A stretch of 64,000 nucleotides of DNA from Ferirhizobium litorale. GTDB taxonomy: Bacteria; Pseudomonadota; Alphaproteobacteria; Rhizobiales; Rhizobiaceae. Position 1 is the first letter of the stretch; each line of letters begins with the position of its first letter. Of this stretch, positions 1 to 8,093 are shown piece after piece. The stretch spans positions 186,001-250,000 of the forward strand of contig JALDYZ010000003.1 of assembly GCA_030028905.1 (NCBI GenBank). Reading direction: 5' to 3'. A model generated the notes under the pieces. The model searched no databases, was not told where the DNA came from, and saw only the letters and a list, made by a program, of their open reading frames with translations. A program made the position numbers and the translations under genes.

Positions 1-1
1 A

Positions 2-1426
2 GCGCTGAAGCCTGCCACGATCACCTTCCTCGCCGGCGAGATTCATGCCATCGTCGGCGAAAACGGCGCGGGAAAATCCACTCTTATCAAACTCCTGACC
101 GGGGTCATTCGCCGCACCGCCGGCGAGGTTCATTGGTGCGGCCACCCTGTCCAGCTTTCCACGCCGAACGAAGCGATCATGCGCGGCATAAATGCGGTCC
201 ACCAGGAGGTCGTGCTGTGCCCACACCTGACAGTCGCTGCAAATCTGTTTCTCGGCGACGAGATGAATCGGTACGGCCTGATGCGCAAAGGCGCCATGGA
301 GAAGGCAGCGCAATCCGTCCTTGACGATCTCGGGTTCGCGCTGCCGGCAGGAGCGCTGCTGAGTTCGTTGACCATCGGCCAGCAACAACTTGTCGCCACC
401 GCGCGCGCTGCGATGCGCGGCACCCGCTTCCTGATCTTCGACGAGCCAACCGCATACCTCACCCGCCAGGAATCGGCGCAGCTCTTCAAGCTGATCCGCC
501 GGCTGCAAAGGGAAGGCGTGACCATCGTCTACATCAGCCACCGGATGGAAGAGGTCTTCGAATTGGCCGACCGCGTATCCGTCTTGCGCGACGGTACCCA
601 TGTCGGAACCCGGCAGATCGCGGAGACCAACGATGCTGAGCTGATCACCATGATGATCAACCGGTCGATCGAGCAGATCTATCACAAGGAAAAAATCCCA
701 TTCGGCGAAACGATCCTCGACGTCAGCGGGCTCTCGGGGCCTGGTTTCGAAGACATCTCGCTGTCGGTGCGGGCGGGTCAGATTGTCGGCCTCTATGGCC
801 TGATTGGCGCCGGTCGAAGCGAATTTGCCCTCGGACTGTACGGACGCCAGCCAACCACCGCTGGCGAGATCAGCTGGTACGGCCGCAAGGTCGATATCCG
901 CGACGAGCGCGCTGCGATGGATCTCGGCATTGCGCTGGCGCCCGAAAGCCGCCGCGATCAGGGTCTGTGTCTCAACTTGCCGATCGGGCTCAACATCAAT
1001 CTGCCAGTCTATCGCAGGCTCAGCCGCGGTCTCGTCATTCGCAGCAACAACGAGGCCGCGAATGCCGACCGTCAGATCCGCAACCTGAGCATCAAGACCC
1101 CCACGCGCGCGGTGCTGGCGTCCAGCATGTCGGGTGGCAATCAACAGAAAATCGTCATCGGCAAGTGGTTGAGCCATGGTGCCAAGCTGTTCATTTTTGA
1201 CGAACCGACCGTAGGCGTCGATGTCGGCACCAAGGCGGAAATCTACCGCCTCTTTGCCGCCCTTCTGAAACAGGGCGCCGGCATCATCCTGATCTCCTCC
1301 TATCTTCCGGAGGTCTACGAACTCGCCGACCGGCTGCATGTGTTCAGGCAGGGCAGGCTCGTGGCGTCGCATGATTACCGAGCCGCATCGCATGAGGAAG
1401 TCCTGAGCGAAGCGATCGGCGTCTGA
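2..1426 (+). CDS. Sugar ABC importer ATP-binding protein (RbsA/MglA type), 5' end cut by window
   Basis: The frame is open from base 2, so the true start lies before the window. Two ABC domains in tandem are visible. The first has Walker A GENGAGKST (about bases 56-82), a signature written LTIGQQQ and Walker B FLIFDEPTA. The second has signature MSGGNQQK and Walker B FIFDEPTVGVD, but its P-loop reads GLIGAGRSE and lacks the lysine. One hydrolytic and one degenerate site is normal for the CUT2 (ribose/xylose/galactose) importer family. It powers uptake through the permease encoded 32 bases downstream. The binding protein is not in view and probably lies upstream. The substrate cannot be read from the ATPase. 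Confidence 0.93.
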   Translation, partial: ALKPATITFLAGEIHAIVGENGAGKSTLIKLLTGVIRRTAGEVHWCGHPVQLSTPNEAIMRGINAVHQEVVLCPHLTVAANLFLGDEMNRYGLMRKGAMEKAAQSVLDDLGFALPAGALLSSLTIGQQQLVATARAAMRGTRFLIFDEPTAYLTRQESAQLFKLIRRLQREGVTIVYISHRMEEVFELADRVSVLRDGTHVGTRQIAETNDAELITMMINRSIEQIYHKEKIPFGETILDVSGLSGPGFEDISLSVRAGQIVGLYGLIGAGRSEFALGLYGRQPTTAGEISWYGRKVDIRDERAAMDLGIALAPESRRDQGLCLNLPIGLNINLPVYRRLSRGLVIRSNNEAANADRQIRNLSIKTPTRAVLASSMSGGNQQKIVIGKWLSHGAKLFIFDEPTVGVDVGTKAEIYRLFAALLKQGAGIILISSYLPEVYELADRLHVFRQGRLVASHDYRAASHEEVLSEAIGV

Positions 1427-1458
1427 AGGCATTTGTAAAGGTATTTGGAGGGCAACTG

Positions 1459-2427
1459 ATGAGCGTAGAATCCTTGGACAGCAGCGCGGCGCCGAAGCGG
1501 GGAATGAACATTCTGTTCGGGCTGACGTTGCTCGGCCTGCTCCTGGCTTTGTGGATTGCGCTCGGGCTCGCCACGCCAAGCTTCTGGAGTTCCAACAACA
1601 TCAGCAACCTGCTGCGGCAGGGCGCCATGACCGCAATCCTGGCGGTCGGCCAGACATTCGTCATCATTACAGCCGGTATCGACCTCTCGGTCGGCGCAGT
1701 TGTCGGCTTTACCAGCGTCATCGTCGCGTGGCTCCTGGCAGCCGGCGTGCCGCTCTGGGCGGCCATCCTGTTGACACTCGGCATTGGGGTGCTGATCGGC
1801 GCCTTCCACGGTTTCGGCATCGTTCGCATGGGCCTGCCGCCCTTTATCATCACGTTGGCGACACTGACCTCGCTGCGGGGCATCGGATTGCTGATCACCA
1901 ACGGATCGACCATCTCGATCACCAACGAGACATTCACCGATTTCTCGCGCGCCGACTTCCTCGGGATACCAAGCCTGTTCTGGATGGTATTGGTGGTGGC
2001 TGTGCCCGCTTATGTCTTCCTGCACCTCAGCCGCTGGGGACGCTACCTCTTCGCGGTCGGTTCCAACAGGGAGGCGGCACGCCTGTCCGGCGTGAATGTC
2101 AACCGCACCATCTACATGGCCTACATCCTGTCCTCGACCTGCGCCGCCTTCGTCGGCCTGCTGCTGGCTTCGCGTATCGGCATCGGCAACGCAACCCAGG
2201 CTGAAGGTTGGGAGCTGCAGGCCATTGCCTCGTCGGTCATTGGCGGGACCAGCCTCTTTGGCGCCGTCGGATCGGTGCACGGCCCGCTGCTTGGCGCTTT
2301 CATCCTCGCGACGATCAACAACGGTGCGAACCTTCTGAACGTCAATTCGTTCTGGCAACGCATCATCACTGGCGCGCTGATCATCCTGATCGTCTATTTC
2401 GACCAACTTCGCCGCCGCCGCAGTTGA
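1459..2427 (+). CDS. Sugar ABC importer permease (RbsC type)
   Basis: A 322-residue, very hydrophobic protein with about eight to ten membrane segments and the BPD_transp_2 character of CUT2 permeases (for example the AGIDLSVGAVVG segment near residue 73 and the GGTSLFGAVGSVHGPLLGA segment near residue 262). A ribosome-binding site GGAGGG sits at 1447-1452, six bases before the ATG. It follows the ATPase by 32 bases and precedes the zinc dehydrogenase by 85 bases, so the three probably form one sugar-uptake and oxidation operon. The family is clear but the sugar is unknown. Confidence 0.92.
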   Translation: MSVESLDSSAAPKRGMNILFGLTLLGLLLALWIALGLATPSFWSSNNISNLLRQGAMTAILAVGQTFVIITAGIDLSVGAVVGFTSVIVAWLLAAGVPLWAAILLTLGIGVLIGAFHGFGIVRMGLPPFIITLATLTSLRGIGLLITNGSTISITNETFTDFSRADFLGIPSLFWMVLVVAVPAYVFLHLSRWGRYLFAVGSNREAARLSGVNVNRTIYMAYILSSTCAAFVGLLLASRIGIGNATQAEGWELQAIASSVIGGTSLFGAVGSVHGPLLGAFILATINNGANLLNVNSFWQRIITGALIILIVYFDQLRRRRS

Positions 2428-2512
2428 CGGCCACCAAACAGAAGCCGTCGCTCGACGGCACGTCTTTCTGCGCGGCGCGCCGCGTCCCTTTGTTCTGGAA
2501 CGAGACCTTGCG

Positions 2513-3532
2513 ATGAAGGCAGTCATATGTCGTGAACCGGGTGCGCTGCACCTGACCGACCGTCCCGCCCCGGAAATGCCCGCGCCCGGATGGGTTCGGC
2601 TCGCCGTCAGTCATGTCGGCATTTGCGGTACGGACTATCACATATTCGAGGGCAAGCATCCCTATCTCGAATATCCTCGCATCATGGGCCACGAGATTTC
2701 GGGCGTCGTGCTCGAAGGTGGCACCGGCGTCGACCTGGCGCCGGGAACGAAGGTCTACGTCAATCCCTACCTCTCGTGCGGAACATGCATCGCCTGCCGC
2801 AAGGACAAGCCCAATTGCTGCACGGCGATCAAGGTGCTGGGCGTCCACACGGACGGCGGGTTTTGCGAAGAAATCACCCTTCCGGTCGCCAACATCTATG
2901 ACGCCGGCGATCTCGGTCTCGAAGCCGCCTGCACCGTCGAGTTTCTGGCGATCGGCGCCCATGCCGTGCGCCGCTCGATGGCACCGGCCAACTCAACCGC
3001 ACTCGTCATCGGCGCTGGCCCCATCGGCCTCGGCACGGCACTGTTTTCCCGCATCGCCGGGCACCAGGTCACCTTGCTCGACACCAGCGCCGATCGGTTG
3101 CAGATGGCGTCGGAACGCTTCGGTTTCATCTCGGGGATCATCGCCGATGACGCTGCGGCGGAAGCCGTGCGGAGCACCACCAGCGGTGACGGGTTCGATG
3201 TGGTGTTCGACGCCACCGGATATGCCCCCTCGATGGAAAAGGCTTTCGCCTATGTGGCGCACGGCGGAACGCTGGTGTTCGTGAGCGTCGTCAAGGAGGA
3301 GATCGCCTTTTCCGATCCGGAGTTCCACAAGCGCGAAATGACGGTGGTCGGCAGCCGCAATGCCACTCGGGCCGATTTCGAGCATGTCGCTGCTTCGATC
3401 GCCTCCGGGCTGGTTCCGGTCGATCGGCTCATCACCCACCGAACCACGCTGGATCGCGTGGCGCAGGACCTTCCGGTCTGGGCTCGGGACAAGTCTGGCC
3501 TGATCAAGGCCATCGTCAGGATAGGTGGCTAA
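2513..3532 (+). CDS. Zinc-dependent medium-chain alcohol/polyol dehydrogenase
   Basis: A 339-residue MDR-family oxidoreductase. The catalytic zinc ligands are visible as CGICGTD near residue 36 and GHE near residue 60. The structural zinc cysteines lie in SCGTCIACRKDKPNCC (about residues 87-102), and a Rossmann motif GAGPIGLG lies near residue 166. The family oxidises sugar alcohols, aldonates or threonine with NAD(P). Its place behind a CUT2 sugar importer suggests the first oxidation step on the imported compound, which is inference. The last 17 bases overlap the 3' end of the convergent phosphatidyltransferase-like gene, so there is no room for a terminator. Confidence 0.88.
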   Translation: MKAVICREPGALHLTDRPAPEMPAPGWVRLAVSHVGICGTDYHIFEGKHPYLEYPRIMGHEISGVVLEGGTGVDLAPGTKVYVNPYLSCGTCIACRKDKPNCCTAIKVLGVHTDGGFCEEITLPVANIYDAGDLGLEAACTVEFLAIGAHAVRRSMAPANSTALVIGAGPIGLGTALFSRIAGHQVTLLDTSADRLQMASERFGFISGIIADDAAAEAVRSTTSGDGFDVVFDATGYAPSMEKAFAYVAHGGTLVFVSVVKEEIAFSDPEFHKREMTVVGSRNATRADFEHVAASIASGLVPVDRLITHRTTLDRVAQDLPVWARDKSGLIKAIVRIGG

Positions 3533-4151
3533 GGGTCCCCGAAGACGCCTTGCTTTCCGCCTCGCGGACGCCGGCGCGGATGCGATTGCCGATCGTCAGC
3601 ACCAGGGCAAGACATATCGCTGGCTGCAGAAGATGTAGCCATTCCGGCAGGAATCCGGAAATTCCAACCCAAGCGCCAAGGAGGCCAAACACAACCGCGC
3701 GGTCGACTTTGCCGAATGGTCCGTCGTTGCGGCGCGACGCGCCGATCGACGCACCAAGGATTCCGGCAACTTCGGCAAGAAACATCAGCGCGACAATGGC
3801 GACAAACCAATTCACGCTGAATGGGGCAACGATCGCGAACGGCGCATAGAGCACAGCGTCGGAAACGAGTCCCCCGATTTCCCTCAGATAGGTCCCCACG
3901 AAACTCTTCTGTCCGTGCTCTCGGGCAAGCATCCCTGCGATCGCTTCCATGGCAATACGCACCGGAAGCCAGATCGGCAACAGGAGGAACCAGTGGCGGT
4001 CTGGCGCCGCCAGCATGTAGGAGCCGACGACAAGTGAGCCGGTCAAGCAGAGCAACGTCACCTCGTTCGCTGTCGTCCCCCTTGCTGCCAAACGGTCCGA
4101 GACCGGCCGCAACAGCGTCTCGAAACGCGACTTCAACTGATGGACAGGCAT
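3516..4151 (-). CDS. CDP-alcohol phosphatidyltransferase-like membrane protein with degenerate catalytic motif
   Basis: Translation is taken from the ATG at 4151 (211 residues), because GGAGAGGGG lies just upstream. A longer frame to 4286 has no such signal. The hydrophobic pattern and the AGMLAREHGQ...SFVGTYLREIGGLVSD stretch resemble the CDP-alcohol phosphatidyltransferase fold. In active enzymes the motif is D-x2-DG-x2-AR-x8-G-x3-D-x3-D. Here the aspartates are replaced (EAIAGMLAR, then R and G at the later positions), so classical metal-dependent transferase activity is doubtful. It is divergent from the solute-binding gene at 4397 and convergent with the dehydrogenase. It could be a pseudoenzyme or a divergent subfamily. 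Confidence 0.7.
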   Translation of the reverse strand: MPVHQLKSRFETLLRPVSDRLAARGTTANEVTLLCLTGSLVVGSYMLAAPDRHWFLLLPIWLPVRIAMEAIAGMLAREHGQKSFVGTYLREIGGLVSDAVLYAPFAIVAPFSVNWFVAIVALMFLAEVAGILGASIGASRRNDGPFGKVDRAVVFGLLGAWVGISGFLPEWLHLLQPAICLALVLTIGNRIRAGVREAESKASSGTLSHLS

Positions 4152-4241
4152 TCGCCCCTCTCCTCCATGCACCTCGGCTACGGTGCCGAAGCGATGTAAA
4201 TACGCGTGCAAACCGGAAATTGGCGGCACAGATTGCTGCTT

Positions 4242-4267
4242 TTGACGGCAACTGGCTACGCCGTCAA
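4242..4267. promoter_or_regulatory. Perfect 8-bp inverted repeat in divergent intergenic region
   Basis: TTGACGGC at 4242-4249 and GCCGTCAA at 4260-4267 are exact reverse complements with a 10-base spacer. They lie between the divergent phosphatidyltransferase-like gene (start 4151) and solute-binding protein gene (start 4397). Size and position fit a dimeric regulator site. No regulator gene is adjacent, so assignment is open. Confidence 0.4.
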
Positions 4268-4396
4268 CCGGCAGCCTTGCGCACACCTCGCACGATCACC
4301 TGCCATCGTCGGTCTCCTTGCCGCGCGCCGCCGTATCCGCGGATCGCCATTCTTGCTAAAATGCTGACCTTCCAATCATCCGCGGAGGAAACGGCC

Positions 4397-5584
4397 ATGA
4401 AACGAGCTCGAAGAGCACGATACGTGGCGATGACGTCGTCTTTGGCGATGCTGGCACTCGCCGCGATGGCATCTGCCGACCCCATGGACGACCTGATTGC
4501 AGCCGCCAAACAAGAAGGTCAACTTACTGTCATCGCCTTGCCGCGAGACTGGTGCGGCTATGGCGGCATAATCGACGGATTCAAGGACAAATACGGGCTG
4601 GCGGTCAACGAACTCGACCCTGATGCCTCGTCGGCCGAAGAAATCGAAGCGGTCAGGACCAGTGAACACGGTGCAGGACCCGGGACGCCCGATGTGATCG
4701 ACATCGGTCTTTCCTTCGCGGCATCGGCAAAGGAGGACGGTCTCCTGCAACCCTACAAGGTGCAAAACTGGAACACGATCCCGCACTCCGCAAAGGATAC
4801 TGACGGATATTGGTACGGCGACTACTACGGCACCATCGCTTTCGAAGTGAACACCGATCTCGTCAAGAACATACCGACCGACTGGGCCGACCTCTCCAAA
4901 CCGGAATACAGGGAATCGGTCGCCCTTGCTGGCGGTTTGGAATCGAACCAGGCGATCCTCAGCATCGTTGCCGCGGGTCTATCGAGTACGAACGGCAGCG
5001 TTGGAGAAATCGCCGCGCAGGGCTTGAAATTTTTCGCCGAGCTCAACCGGGTCGGAAACCTGGTTCCCCTCATCGGCAGATCGGACACGCTCGGCGACGG
5101 GCGTACCCCGATCGTCATCCGGTGGGACTATTTGGCGCTCAGTGATCGCGACCGACTTCGCGACCAATATCGAATCGTGGTCGTCCGGCCAAAAACCGGC
5201 GTTGTCGCAGGGCAATATGTCCAGGCGATCAGCGCCTTCGCTCCCCACCCGAATGCCGCCAGGCTCTGGATGGAGTATCTGTTTTCGGACGAAGTGCAAC
5301 TCGCCTGGCTGACGAGCCATTGTCATCCCATCCGCTATGCGGACCTCGCTCGCAACGGCAAGGTGCCGATGCGACCGGACGACACGGTTCCAAGGCAGAA
5401 CGACTTGCATCACGACGCCCAACCGAAGTTCCCAACGGCGGAAGAGCAAGAGAAAGCGAGGGAAATAATTACCAACGGCTGGGACGACATTGTCGGAGTG
5501 GAGATTCTATGCCAGCCACCGGAGGAGCCGCCTGTTCCGATGTCACTGAAATCCGGTCCAACGCCCCATCGGCAGTGCGGATGA
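4397..5584 (+). CDS. Periplasmic solute-binding protein of an ABC importer (family 1, iron/polyamine-like), orphan
   Basis: The start is placed at the ATG at 4397, preceded by GGAGGAA (4384-4390), giving 395 residues. The open frame runs further upstream without support. A Sec signal peptide is clear: basic MKRARRAR, a hydrophobic core, then a likely cut after ASA near residue 28. The mature protein resembles bacterial extracellular solute-binding proteins of the ferric/thiamine/polyamine-type group (for example DVIDIGLSFA and the GYWYGDYYGTIAFEVNTDLV hinge region). No permease or ATPase gene follows. The last 25 or so residues (proline-rich, ending HRQCG) look like a non-conserved tail. Ligand unknown. 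Confidence 0.8.
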   Translation: MKRARRARYVAMTSSLAMLALAAMASADPMDDLIAAAKQEGQLTVIALPRDWCGYGGIIDGFKDKYGLAVNELDPDASSAEEIEAVRTSEHGAGPGTPDVIDIGLSFAASAKEDGLLQPYKVQNWNTIPHSAKDTDGYWYGDYYGTIAFEVNTDLVKNIPTDWADLSKPEYRESVALAGGLESNQAILSIVAAGLSSTNGSVGEIAAQGLKFFAELNRVGNLVPLIGRSDTLGDGRTPIVIRWDYLALSDRDRLRDQYRIVVVRPKTGVVAGQYVQAISAFAPHPNAARLWMEYLFSDEVQLAWLTSHCHPIRYADLARNGKVPMRPDDTVPRQNDLHHDAQPKFPTAEEQEKAREIITNGWDDIVGVEILCQPPEEPPVPMSLKSGPTPHRQCG

Positions 5585-5775
5585 CATTTGCTGCTTCGTC
5601 GATGAAATTGACGATCACGCGGCGATCGTCGACAGAAATCGTTCAGCGAGCGGGAAAGCAGGTACCCTGCTCGCCAAATAGCGATGCCGCCTCATGAAGA
5701 AAACTGCAGTTCACGAATTGTAGACGCACGCCCCTTATAGCTCGGCCATACTTGCAAACAATTCGAGCTAGCCGG

Positions 5776-7494
5776 ATGAAAGCTTTACGTCTCCAGAACC
5801 TATACCAATTGGCGGGGTTGGCTATGGCCGTGGGGTGTCTGGCGCTCGGCGGCACGCTGTTCGTAACGAGCTTCCTCGAGTACCAGCGCTACCGAAGCGG
5901 CGAACTTGAACTCGCCCGGTTCGACTCCGTGTTGCACGCGGTCAGCAAGGTTTCTGCCGAGCGCGGACCCGCCAACAGCGCGATGGGTGCATCGATAGAT
6001 GTCCGGCCGCAGTTCAAGGTCGCGCTGGCAGAAGCACGTGAGGCCACAGACCATGCGATGATCGAGCTCAATGCGCTTGGGGAGGTTCCGGGGTCAGCGC
6101 GGCTTGCGATGTTGATCGCCAACCTGAAGCGGCAACTCGCCCGCGGACGCGCGGCCGTTGATGCCGTGGTTGAAGATCCAATCGTGAACAGCGATGGCAG
6201 GGCGATCATGAACGCGATCGAGCAGATGTTCGTTGCCGCCGATCTCGCGTCGCACCTCCGCAACACGCTCGGTCAGAAGATGGTGGAGAGCTATCCGCAG
6301 ATCAGCACAGAGATCATCCTGGGAACGGTCTGCAGCGACCTGCGCGAGTATGCCGGGCGCTTCGGCTCCTATGTCGTGATGATGCTGACATCCCCACCGG
6401 GAGCCGATGAAAGACTCTTGCGGAACCTCTCGGAAACAAGGGGCCAACTTGTCGAGTTGCGCCGCCTGGCGTCGACCTACACTCATGCCTTCGCCGGCCT
6501 TGCCCCCGTCGAGGAGGGCTTGGCGAACATGGACCGGGCCTACTTCTCGGATGCCCTGCTCTTTGCCCGGCACGTCGCCAAAATCGCGCAGGCGACTGAA
6601 ACATCGATGACCGCGGCTGAGTTTACCCGCCTCTACGTGCCGGGCATGAAATCCGTCGAACAATTGCGCGCCATGATTGCAGATGTATCGCTGATGCGCC
6701 TCCAGACCTCCCGCGAGAATGCCGGACGGATGTTGGTAGTTTCCAGCCTCCTGACGTTCGCTGTTTGTGGATTGATCGCCGCGATCAATATCGTACTGAA
6801 CCGCATGCTTTTCCGACCCTTGATGTCCGGCAAGGAGCAGATCATCGCCATATCGAAGGGCGACCTTTCCGAGCCGTTGATCGAAAGACGGATCAGCAAG
6901 GAGATCCGGGAAATGTTCGAAGCCCTTGCGATCCTGCGCAAGCACGGGCGTTATAAGCGGATCCTCGAACGCAATCAGGAACAAATGGCCGAGCAACTGA
7001 AAATGTTGTCTGAAACAGACGGTTTAACCGGTCTCTTGAATCGTCGCGCGCTCGAAGACCGAGCCTTCGACATGCTGAAGGCCTGCGACGGCAAAAACTC
7101 CGAGCTCGGCGTAATCCTCTTCGACATCGATCATTTCAAGTCTATCAACGACACCTACGGGCATGGGCTCGGCGATCGCGTGCTGCAAAGCGTCGGGCCG
7201 ACACTGAAGCCGCTCCTCGATCCGCAAGATGCATTCGCACGTTTCGGCGGCGAGGAGTTCATCGTGCTTTTCAAGGACGAGGAAGGCACAAGAGCAACGC
7301 GGCTGGCAGAAATGCTTCGCAGCGCGTTCGCGCAAATGGCCGACCGCGAGAAATTCGATTTCCCCGTGACCGCGAGCTTCGGCGTTGCGACCGGAAGACC
7401 AGGCGTCGAAGACTGGGAGACGCTCGTCAGCAGGGCGGATCATCGCCTCTATGAAGCCAAGCGGCAGGGCCGCAACCGCGTCTGCGCCGGATAG
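5776..7494 (+). CDS. Membrane-bound diguanylate cyclase with periplasmic sensor domain (GGDEF)
   Basis: A 572-residue protein from the ATG at 5776; an in-frame TTG at 5752 is an alternative. Two membrane segments (about residues 9-35 and 319-342) bracket a helical periplasmic region containing ERGPANSAMG, as in nitrate/nitrite-type helical sensors. A HAMP-like linker follows, then a C-terminal GGDEF domain. The active-site signature is GGEEF at residues 491-495, the metal-binding DIDHFK is present, and the SFGVA end motif is seen, so cyclic di-GMP synthesis is expected. The inhibitory RxxD site that normally lies five residues before GGEEF reads DPQD, so product feedback inhibition is probably absent. 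No EAL domain. Confidence 0.92.
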   Translation: MKALRLQNLYQLAGLAMAVGCLALGGTLFVTSFLEYQRYRSGELELARFDSVLHAVSKVSAERGPANSAMGASIDVRPQFKVALAEAREATDHAMIELNALGEVPGSARLAMLIANLKRQLARGRAAVDAVVEDPIVNSDGRAIMNAIEQMFVAADLASHLRNTLGQKMVESYPQISTEIILGTVCSDLREYAGRFGSYVVMMLTSPPGADERLLRNLSETRGQLVELRRLASTYTHAFAGLAPVEEGLANMDRAYFSDALLFARHVAKIAQATETSMTAAEFTRLYVPGMKSVEQLRAMIADVSLMRLQTSRENAGRMLVVSSLLTFAVCGLIAAINIVLNRMLFRPLMSGKEQIIAISKGDLSEPLIERRISKEIREMFEALAILRKHGRYKRILERNQEQMAEQLKMLSETDGLTGLLNRRALEDRAFDMLKACDGKNSELGVILFDIDHFKSINDTYGHGLGDRVLQSVGPTLKPLLDPQDAFARFGGEEFIVLFKDEEGTRATRLAEMLRSAFAQMADREKFDFPVTASFGVATGRPGVEDWETLVSRADHRLYEAKRQGRNRVCAG

Positions 7495-7497
7495 GTG

Positions 7498-7959
7498 CTA
7501 CGTACCTGGCGGTCGCGAGGACAGGACATTGCGGATCGAAAAGCTTGAGTGGATGCGCAGCACTCCCGGCAACACCGAAAGCACGTGCTTGTGGATGCGC
7601 TCGAAATCGGCGGCACTTTCCGCCTCGACGCGCAGGAAATAATCGGATCCGCCGGTCATCAGATAACATTCGCGGATCTCGGGATACCTGCGCACCGCCA
7701 GTTCGAACCTGTTCAGGTACTCTTCCGTCTGACGCTCCAGCGTGATCTGCACGATGACGGCGATGCTTTCACTGCCGTCGCCACGTCCGAGAAGCACTGT
7801 GTAGCCGCGAATGACCCCTTCCTTTTCCAAGAGGTGAAGGCGTCTTAGGCACGCCGATGGAGAAAGACCGACCTCAGAGGCCAGCTTGGCATTGCTGACG
7901 CGGGCATTGAGGCGCAGCAGGCGGATGATGTTGCGGTCGATGGCGTCGAGACCAGGCAT
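7498..7959 (-). CDS. Lrp/AsnC-family regulator of alanine catabolism
   Basis: The start is placed at the ATG at 7959 (153 residues, the usual Lrp length), with GGAAGAA six bases upstream; an ATG at 7986 is an alternative. The N-terminal helix-turn-helix begins LDAIDRNIIRLL and continues KLASEVGLSPSACLRRLHLL. The C-terminal RAM ligand-binding domain includes ECYLMTGGSDYFLRV. It is divergent from the alanine racemase gene, and in many proteobacteria an Lrp-type activator next to dadA/dadX responds to alanine. That role is inferred from context. Its stop lies three bases from the end of the convergent diguanylate cyclase gene. Confidence 0.9.
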   Translation of the reverse strand: MPGLDAIDRNIIRLLRLNARVSNAKLASEVGLSPSACLRRLHLLEKEGVIRGYTVLLGRGDGSESIAVIVQITLERQTEEYLNRFELAVRRYPEIRECYLMTGGSDYFLRVEAESAADFERIHKHVLSVLPGVLRIHSSFSIRNVLSSRPPGT

Positions 7960-8016
7960 AAACGATTCTTCCAATTGTTCGAACATTTCTACCTTATTGC
8001 ACGCCCCACGCAACAA

Positions 8017-8035
8017 TCGATCATCAATTGATCGA
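8017..8035. promoter_or_regulatory. Candidate Lrp-type operator (7-bp inverted repeat)
   Basis: TCGATCA and TGATCGA are exact inverted arms separated by TCAAT, between the divergent Lrp-type regulator and alanine racemase genes. The inner ATCAATTGAT is itself a perfect palindrome. Position and symmetry fit the binding site of the adjacent regulator, but no consensus was computed. Confidence 0.45.
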
Positions 8036-8093
8036 ACACCCACACGAATCGACGATAGAATTCCCATTGGATGGACGGGGATGTCAGGCCGGC

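Noticed and set aside
1375-2526. A 383-codon minus-strand open frame
   Set aside because: It is antisense to the sugar permease; it is Gln/Asp/Arg-rich low-complexity sequence with no family signal.
5509-5697. A short frame after the orphan binding protein (MPATGGAACSD...)
   Set aside because: It could be a gene remnant but shows no domain or membrane segment; not enough to annotate.
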